Source: Baylisascaris procyonis (taxonomy: Eukaryota; Nematoda; Chromadorea; Rhabditida; Ascarididae). Taken from it: a stretch of DNA of 64,000 bases. Shown piece by piece: positions 57,796-64,000 of the stretch (position 1 is its first letter; each line of letters opens with the position of its first letter). The stretch is from the NCBI GenBank assembly GCA_037389465.1, contig JAZARR010000070.1:310001-374000 (forward strand), given 5' to 3'. The translations under genes and the position numbers were made by a program. The notes under the pieces are model-generated. The model had not been told where the DNA came from. It ran no database searches and saw only the letters and a program-made list of their open reading frames with translations.

Positions 57796-59471
57796 TCATT
57801 CCTTGTTCGTGAGATGTATCCGCTCAGTTCCACTGGAGTCGTTGATGAGTTCATGATTTAACGTTTCAATGAGATTTTCGAGAAGTTCATTCCCTCCGAG
57901 ATTCTTCACTTCCGATAGAATCGCATCGTGGAGTTGTTTTAAGCGATTCAATGTATGACTGCAATAGAACACTTTACTTGATATACTTTCAAAACATATT
58001 TTAGTATTTATTGTAAAGACAATTTAAAGGATGATACTGAGATGACAAAAGATGATATGGTTACATCGATAAGGGGAGGGGGGAAGATGGAGAAGGGTAT
58101 TATCTCCAATAACGACATACTGTATGCAAAATTCTAGAAGTGACATCACATATTTACATCCACCCATCCTTTACCTCTACGATAAAAGAATCCCTCCCCC
58201 CCCCCCTCCCGCCCTCCTTCGTCAGCTACAGCTGTACCATATTCTACAGATCAACATAGGTCATAGCTACACAAAAACACCTTCAAATATGGATTGCTAA
58301 CAAGATGTGATGTGTCTTTGAAATTCCTCATTTAAGGCAGCTCTACAGCCAAGTGAGTTTTAAAGGTAATGCCCATTCCTATTACCCTCAGAACTTGCAC
58401 ATACCTGATCACTGATAATCACCGTTATCATTCACCCAAGAGATAAGGGGGTAAACAGTGGAAGCACCATACCCGTCAATATCTCTCAAATAAAAAAAAA
58501 AAAGAAACAAAAGAATTCGATAAAAAAAGGAAAGATCTATCGATATACGACTATGATGAAGCAATTATTGCACTACAAAGATCAACCAATTTTGCAAGTA
58601 AATCACAAAATTCTTCTATAAGAAACACTTAAATAACTCTATAAAACAAGCTGAAATAAGCAAATAAAGATGTATCAATTAAAACGGAAATGATTTGCAC
58701 ATACCTGATTGCACCTCTTTCGTGTAACAATCGAATACAATATTTTTTCACTTCGTTATCTTTAGTCCTTTGCCGAAGAATATCTGCAAGGTAAATCATT
58801 TAATGCGAATACCTGACAGGTAAGGCAGGTAAATTGCACTAAATCGAAATAAAATCAAACATCGATAATAGTAGTCCAAATACAAAACTTCAAACTTTAT
58901 GAATACCATTGTTTTCAGCAACAGTTAATGTTTCATATAGAATACCAATACCTTCTTATTGAATTAAAAGATTTGTGCCGTATGACCGGAAGGAAGAACC
59001 AGAATATTGCTCTTAAGCTTTCCCGACAAATCTACTCTCGACATCGTCTGTCGGGAATTTTCAACTTTTCATAACTGCTCGTGTCCGATTGTACTGCCTA
59101 ATTTAGTAACTTTTGTGTAAATTACAAAACCTGCAATCGCACCTCAAGCTTGCGCTACATTCATCAACTGTTTACTCGAACTTGAACTTGAACTCGAACT
59201 TACTCAACTTATTAATAACAATTTAGTCGAACAAAAAACAACAATAGAAAAATGGATCGGAAACAACATACTGAGTATTTCATCGTCGGCATCGTCATGT
59301 CGTACAGCCGCTACAATCGGAAACGAGAATTTCCCATCGGTGAGATCTTCAGCAAAGCTCTTCAATTCGGCATAATCTCGTGAGCAAAGATTTATATAAT
59401 CATCTCTATAAATTAAAACAGATCTCTTATATCAATAATTTTATACTTTATTTTAAATAATAAAAAAATAA

Positions 59472-59502
<31 letters not shown>

Positions 59503-62500
59503 ATAGACATAAATTAGAAAAAACATTGCCTTATCTTAAATACGCCTCACTGAATTTTTAAATGTAATTTTCGCTTTTATTCATTTATATTAATATACTT
59601 TTATCAACGAATTTCAACTGAAATATTCTATAATTTCAATCACTATGACATATAACTTGAATATTATTCTATACAGTATTTTCTTACGAATTCATCATTT
59701 GCTGTTTTAATTTTCTTACTGCGAAAACTATTTATCACAAAATAATCAATAAGCCATTCCAAAATATTATAAATAAAATGAAATATATTTGCAACAGAGA
59801 TACGATATTCTAATGCAAATATAAACCGTATCGATGATTATCACTGAAAAACTGATAACAATGAGCAATTTCAACACAATATATCTATTATCACTATGAA
59901 GATATTCCCATAAAAAAATCATTAACTTTTACTGCCGAAATTATTACCACATATCGGTGAGTAAAACAAGGCAAAAACTGGTAAAATTTTTACCCGCGAA
60001 ATAAACAGGTAAAATTTTTACCCGCAAAATAAACCGACAAAACTTTTACCCGCAAAACAAACCGGTAAAACTTTTACCTGGTATCCTAAATAAAAGGGGG
60101 GGGGGGTATCCTAAATAACCTAAATAGAAGAAAAGAAAAATATTTCAATATTATATCAAAAAGAAGCGATGGCACTTTAAGATTTACCTGATCTGACAAT
60201 AGAGAGCAAGATTATTAATGAGTGGCGTAAAATTATATTGATGTACGCTAAATAATTCCATCAAACGTACCGTCAAACCAAATAGGCCACCTGTTTCTGC
60301 AAAATAAACGAATAAAATACAAAATTCACAACTTAATGAACCCCATAACAAAAATTAGTGATACATAGCCACTTTGTAAACCCCACCTAAACAGGTAACA
60401 TACAAAAACTTCCCCCTCTCTTCTTGCCAAGTTAGCGTTGCCTACTCCCTTATTCCAACGAAAATTGATCTACAGCAGTAGAATCGAGCATAAGCCAAGA
60501 CACCAAGAGATCTTCGGAATCCGCACTCATCCTGGACCCGTATCCACATGAAGACTAACAAGGCTCATTAACAGTTCCAAATGTGTTAGAAAAATATGTC
60601 TGTACTTACCTATATGCTTTTATTAAAAACTGAGCAATTAAAAACTCGAAGTATAGTGAGGAGATATTTTACGGCTCTTTTAAGTTAATGATGAAATGTT
60701 TTTTCTGTTCCAGTGGAAAAAAAAGTAACTAGAGGTGTGCAAGTAGCCATTTTTAGGTTAATGGTTAGGCTATTTGACTAAGAAAATATCGACCGAAAAG
60801 GCATTGATGACATCTCAAGTTTTGCAAAAAGCTGGAAACAAAGAATCTCGCGGATACCCACTTATATTTCCTTCCAATGGACCTCTTCCAGGATCCTTGG
60901 CTCATTATGAACCAAATAATCTCAAAATTTTTAAAGATCAGAAGTAACTTGGCTGATTTTCTTGAAGCAATCTGAATGCCAAAAAGGGACATTTCACTTA
61001 GCGACTATTAACTTTAGCACTATTTATAACACTATCGCTCATTATTTAGCACGATGCAAAACTATAACATTTTCATGTAACAATTACTTGTTACTAGTAT
61101 CACTTACTGCTAATATTACTAGTAGCTGCTACCAGTATGGTAGTGCTAACATACCTGTACTAATCGCCACCACAATCTCTATGACTAATTACTCTCAATC
61201 AACAATTGTATTATAATAACAAATGCCATTAGTAACAGCCGAAAGTATTTAAAAAATATTCCTAATACGCGTCTTTAAAATCATTGACCATCAAACGATA
61301 TTAATTACTAGTACTACTAATAAATAGCATTAGAAATTATGTTTATTAAATATTTTCCACTATCCGTGGTGACACTAATACTTGTCACTATTGCTAGTAC
61401 CAACTATTACTTATAACAGGTGCTTGTGTTATAGTAATACAACCACTGATTAAATATGAACTGCAGCCTTTTTCTTAATAATAGTGCTGCTTTTATTGCT
61501 AATAGGTAGCAGTAATAAAAACACTAGTGATATAATACTATTCAATTTTTGTACTAGTGCTGCTGCCACTGGACACTTATTTAATTAGAACTTCCGGTTC
61601 GGAAAACAGGTCAAGAAGTATGGGCGCCATGAATTCAAGAGTTTATGCCAGAAACTACCTCGGGGATCCGATAACAACTACCTGCGAGTCAAAGAAACCC
61701 AAACCAATAATAGAAGACAATTTTCTTGTACCAACTCTTGAAGTCATACGAATTATGGAGTCATATCGACGAAAATTCATGACTCAAACTTCGAACAAAA
61801 AATGCTGACTCCTAGCGACTCCCATTCTGGAGAGCTTCGACTCTGAAGCTAGTAAAGGAGTCAACTGCCGAGGTTCCCAATGTCTGATGCAATTCAGCTG
61901 TAGATTACTAATTGCTGTGAGCTTTATGGACACTCGATCCACGGCTTAACACTACAAAAGCAGCATAAGCATAATTCGTCGTCAACTGCTCTTGCATTAG
62001 CTCCAAGCGCTACTCTATTGGTGAGACATCCATAATGGATAACGCTGTACACCACTTGCCTTCCATGTAATTTCCAGGACACTACTATTACATATGGATA
62101 GGGACCTGAATATGTCATCCCCAAAAACATATCAAAGACCATAACCTCTGCACCATTAAGTACCATGATAGACAATAATATATTGCACTTACTTTGAATA
62201 ACCATCTCTTCGTATTGCGATTCAGTGGGGCATTGCATCGTATCCCTCCAGTAGAGTTCCTTTCCTTGACCACGATGCAGTTCCAACATTTCTTCTATAA
62301 ATATATCATTATTTTGGGTTTAAAAATGACCGACTTTAATAACAGGACCTAAGGCAATATCCTCCTTCATTTATAGAGATGTGGAATAGGATCTTCTATA
62401 GGTGACAAGGAAGTTTTCGCAATTCATTCTACGAAATTTACACTAACAGGATTACGACACAAAGGAAACAGGGTGCACTGGATAAACAAACGGCTGTAAA

Positions 62501-63464
62501 TAAACAGATAAACAAACGGCTGCAAATAAACAGATAAACAAACAGCTGTAAATAAATAGATAAACAAACGGCTGTAAATAAATATACCTCATGTTCATCT
62601 GCGAAAATGATACTAAACACATATAAGACTTATAACAACAACAATTTAAGGCCACAGAAAGATGTCAAAGGTTAACAAATCGTTTTAAAAATGAATCGAA
62701 TTTCTCCTTACCACAGAATATTTCGGCGGCCTTCGGCTTCCCAAGTTGTAAGCATTTCGAGAGTGCCACAAAATAAACATAGTTACCAGTGTTGATCGCT
62801 CTTGCTACACCATAAACACTATGCGCTACAGGTATACCTCGCCGTAATATCGAACTGTCTTCTATATCGTCTATCCTGAATCAATATCATCGTGTGTTGT
62901 TGACCTTTAGTTGACCTCCACTGACCTTAGGTGGATTATTCATTCTACAACCTGATAGAGAACCCAATCAATCAGCAGTTAGGATAAGCATTGTAGGATG
63001 TAAATACCACGTATCATAGTCATTTCCGCCGCATATATTCGGGGTAGTTAAATTTCTTCCCAATCTGTAATAAATAGGCATCTACTAAACAATGATTACA
63101 CCTTAATCACTCACTAATATCACTTGTCACCTCATTTACATAAAAAGAAGCGAACTAATCCTATGCAAGTACCACAGATCGTCAAAAATACCCCCCCCCC
63201 CAATAAAGCACTCTCAACAAAAAAGTCGAAGCCATCCGACAAAAGCGCCACATTGTTCGACAAAAGAAAACCACATACTTACATGAGCGATGCATTGTGA
63301 AGCATCTCAACGGTGCACATAATCATCTCAAGGGGATTGTTGTTGATTTTCAGCCATCGATTGAATGCGGTTGCAAGACGACTACGTACATGTTTCCCAG
63401 GTACTTTGCTGATATATGCGAACGGTGCCATCAAATACGCCTCGTCTTCATTCATTTTCAACAT
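57796..63464 (-). CDS. GGPS1: Geranylgeranyl diphosphate synthase
   Basis: Seven exons: 63464-63283, 62875-62712, 62294-62193, 60296-60188, 59405-59272, 58783-58705 and 57958-57796. They give 310 aa (human GGPS1 300). It is an all-alpha trans-prenyltransferase that adds isopentenyl diphosphate to make C20 geranylgeranyl diphosphate for protein prenylation. Visible motifs are PGKHVRSRL (IPP binding), [20 protein letters not shown] with the first Asp-rich motif [30 protein letters not shown], and the second Asp-rich motif in IRDDYINL, followed by [10 protein letters not shown] and [15 protein letters not shown]. All catalytic motifs are intact. The start is the first ATG, 35 nt after an ATTTAG acceptor. 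An AATAAA overlaps the stop (57791-57796) and may be the polyadenylation signal. Introns carry two private minisatellites. Confidence 0.96.
59981..60081. repeat. 28-bp tandem repeat, 3.6 units, in GGPS1 intron 4
   Basis: The unit is GTAAAATTTTTACCCGCAAA plus ATAAACCG with small changes. Each unit contains the palindrome GTAAAATTTTTAC. A G11 run follows at about 60098. Confidence 0.9.
62481..62584. repeat. 26-bp tandem repeat, 4 units, in GGPS1 intron 2
   Basis: GATAAACAAACGGCTGTAAA plus TAAACA is repeated four times with one to three substitutions per unit. Confidence 0.92.
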
Positions 63465-63499
63465 ATGTCACGCTTCGAACGTTGCTTTCACCTTCACTT

Positions 63500-64000
63500 C
63501 TAAATATTTTCTTTTGGTTGATGAAGGATTGCAAAGATCATCAAACATATGCGATGAATACAGGCTATATCCAGTCTCCGTTCTAACCACAATTAGGCTT
63601 GACTCAAGACCATAAGAGGGTTGCTTAAGCCAGAGCCCGATCGGCTCTGATCGGAGCCCTATCGGATCCAGCGATCGGTTCTGATCCACCCAGAATCAAC
63701 TTCACCACATCAAAACATGGACATAGGTTGAGATAAAATGATATGGCTTTATTCAAGAATAAAGAAACATAGATTAGTATCTGAAGAAAGAGGTGAAGTT
63801 CAAAAATGAAAACACTCAAACGTCATGAGTGAGGTAACACTGAAAAAAGGCTAGAGAAATATGAAACATATCTATTACATTCAATCAACAGCTTCGGTGG
63901 CAGATTCAAAGGCTTCAGTATTTTCGTCTTAGCCCAGATCCAGCAGTCGGCTGCAATTCAGCCCCGATGAGGAAACAGTTCAACTCATCTCCAGTGGTCA
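63500..64000. other. Upstream of GGPS1
   Basis: No gene recognised. About 63630-63685 has a degenerate tandem of GATCGG words (CCGATCGGCTCTGATCGGAG). The GGPS1 promoter is probably here. Confidence 0.45.

Overview
The window is animal nuclear DNA. It is AT-rich, and every convincing gene is a conserved animal gene cut by many GT...AG introns. Introns and intergenic DNA carry long (TA)n arrays, minisatellites, poly-C/poly-G tracts and small palindromic elements. No bacterial, organellar or viral gene set and no CRISPR array was seen. The 3' splice sites (mostly TTTCAG, with many TTAAG) and the AG sites just upstream of most start codons suggest a nematode or another spliced-leader-using invertebrate. 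The species cannot be named from this sequence alone.

Layout. (1) 83-14974, minus: a 14-exon LIM-domain, EPLIN-like protein whose 3' end lies beyond the left edge. (2) 14985-23089: mostly noncoding, with one probable orphan plus-strand terminal exon, a foldback element, a cruciform and a duplicated segment carrying a polypyrimidine minisatellite. (3) 23090-31762, minus: a complete AMSH/STAMBP JAMM deubiquitinase whose last intron holds a 1.27-kb, 23-bp minisatellite. (4) 31.8-35.7 kb: intergenic, with tandem degenerate repeats. (5) 35733-36720, minus: a very short ATG12; 37322-37825, minus: the small activating subunit of serine palmitoyltransferase. (6) 40067-44827, plus: CTU1/NCS6 tRNA thiolase. 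(7) 44933-51029, minus: an IFRD1/2 family protein, tail to tail with CTU1. (8) 53578-56243, plus: a mitochondrial-looking zeta-crystallin/quinone oxidoreductase-like enzyme. (9) 57796-63464, minus: geranylgeranyl diphosphate synthase.

These are unrelated housekeeping genes: endosomal deubiquitination, autophagy conjugation, sphingolipid synthesis, tRNA wobble thiolation, a transcription/translation co-regulator, an oxidoreductase and isoprenoid synthesis. They do not form one pathway. The SPT small subunit and ATG12 lie head to tail about 0.6 kb apart and could be co-transcribed. Exons were joined by hand, using reading phase, splice signals and family resemblance. The coding lengths of all seven complete models are multiples of three and end at a stop codon.

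No clear undescribed gene system is visible. The more unusual signals are the high use of AAG acceptors (10 of 48 introns), a perfect 33-bp snapback built on ATTTGCAT octamers, the foldback element, the three-frame-open minisatellite and the internally duplicated LIM protein.
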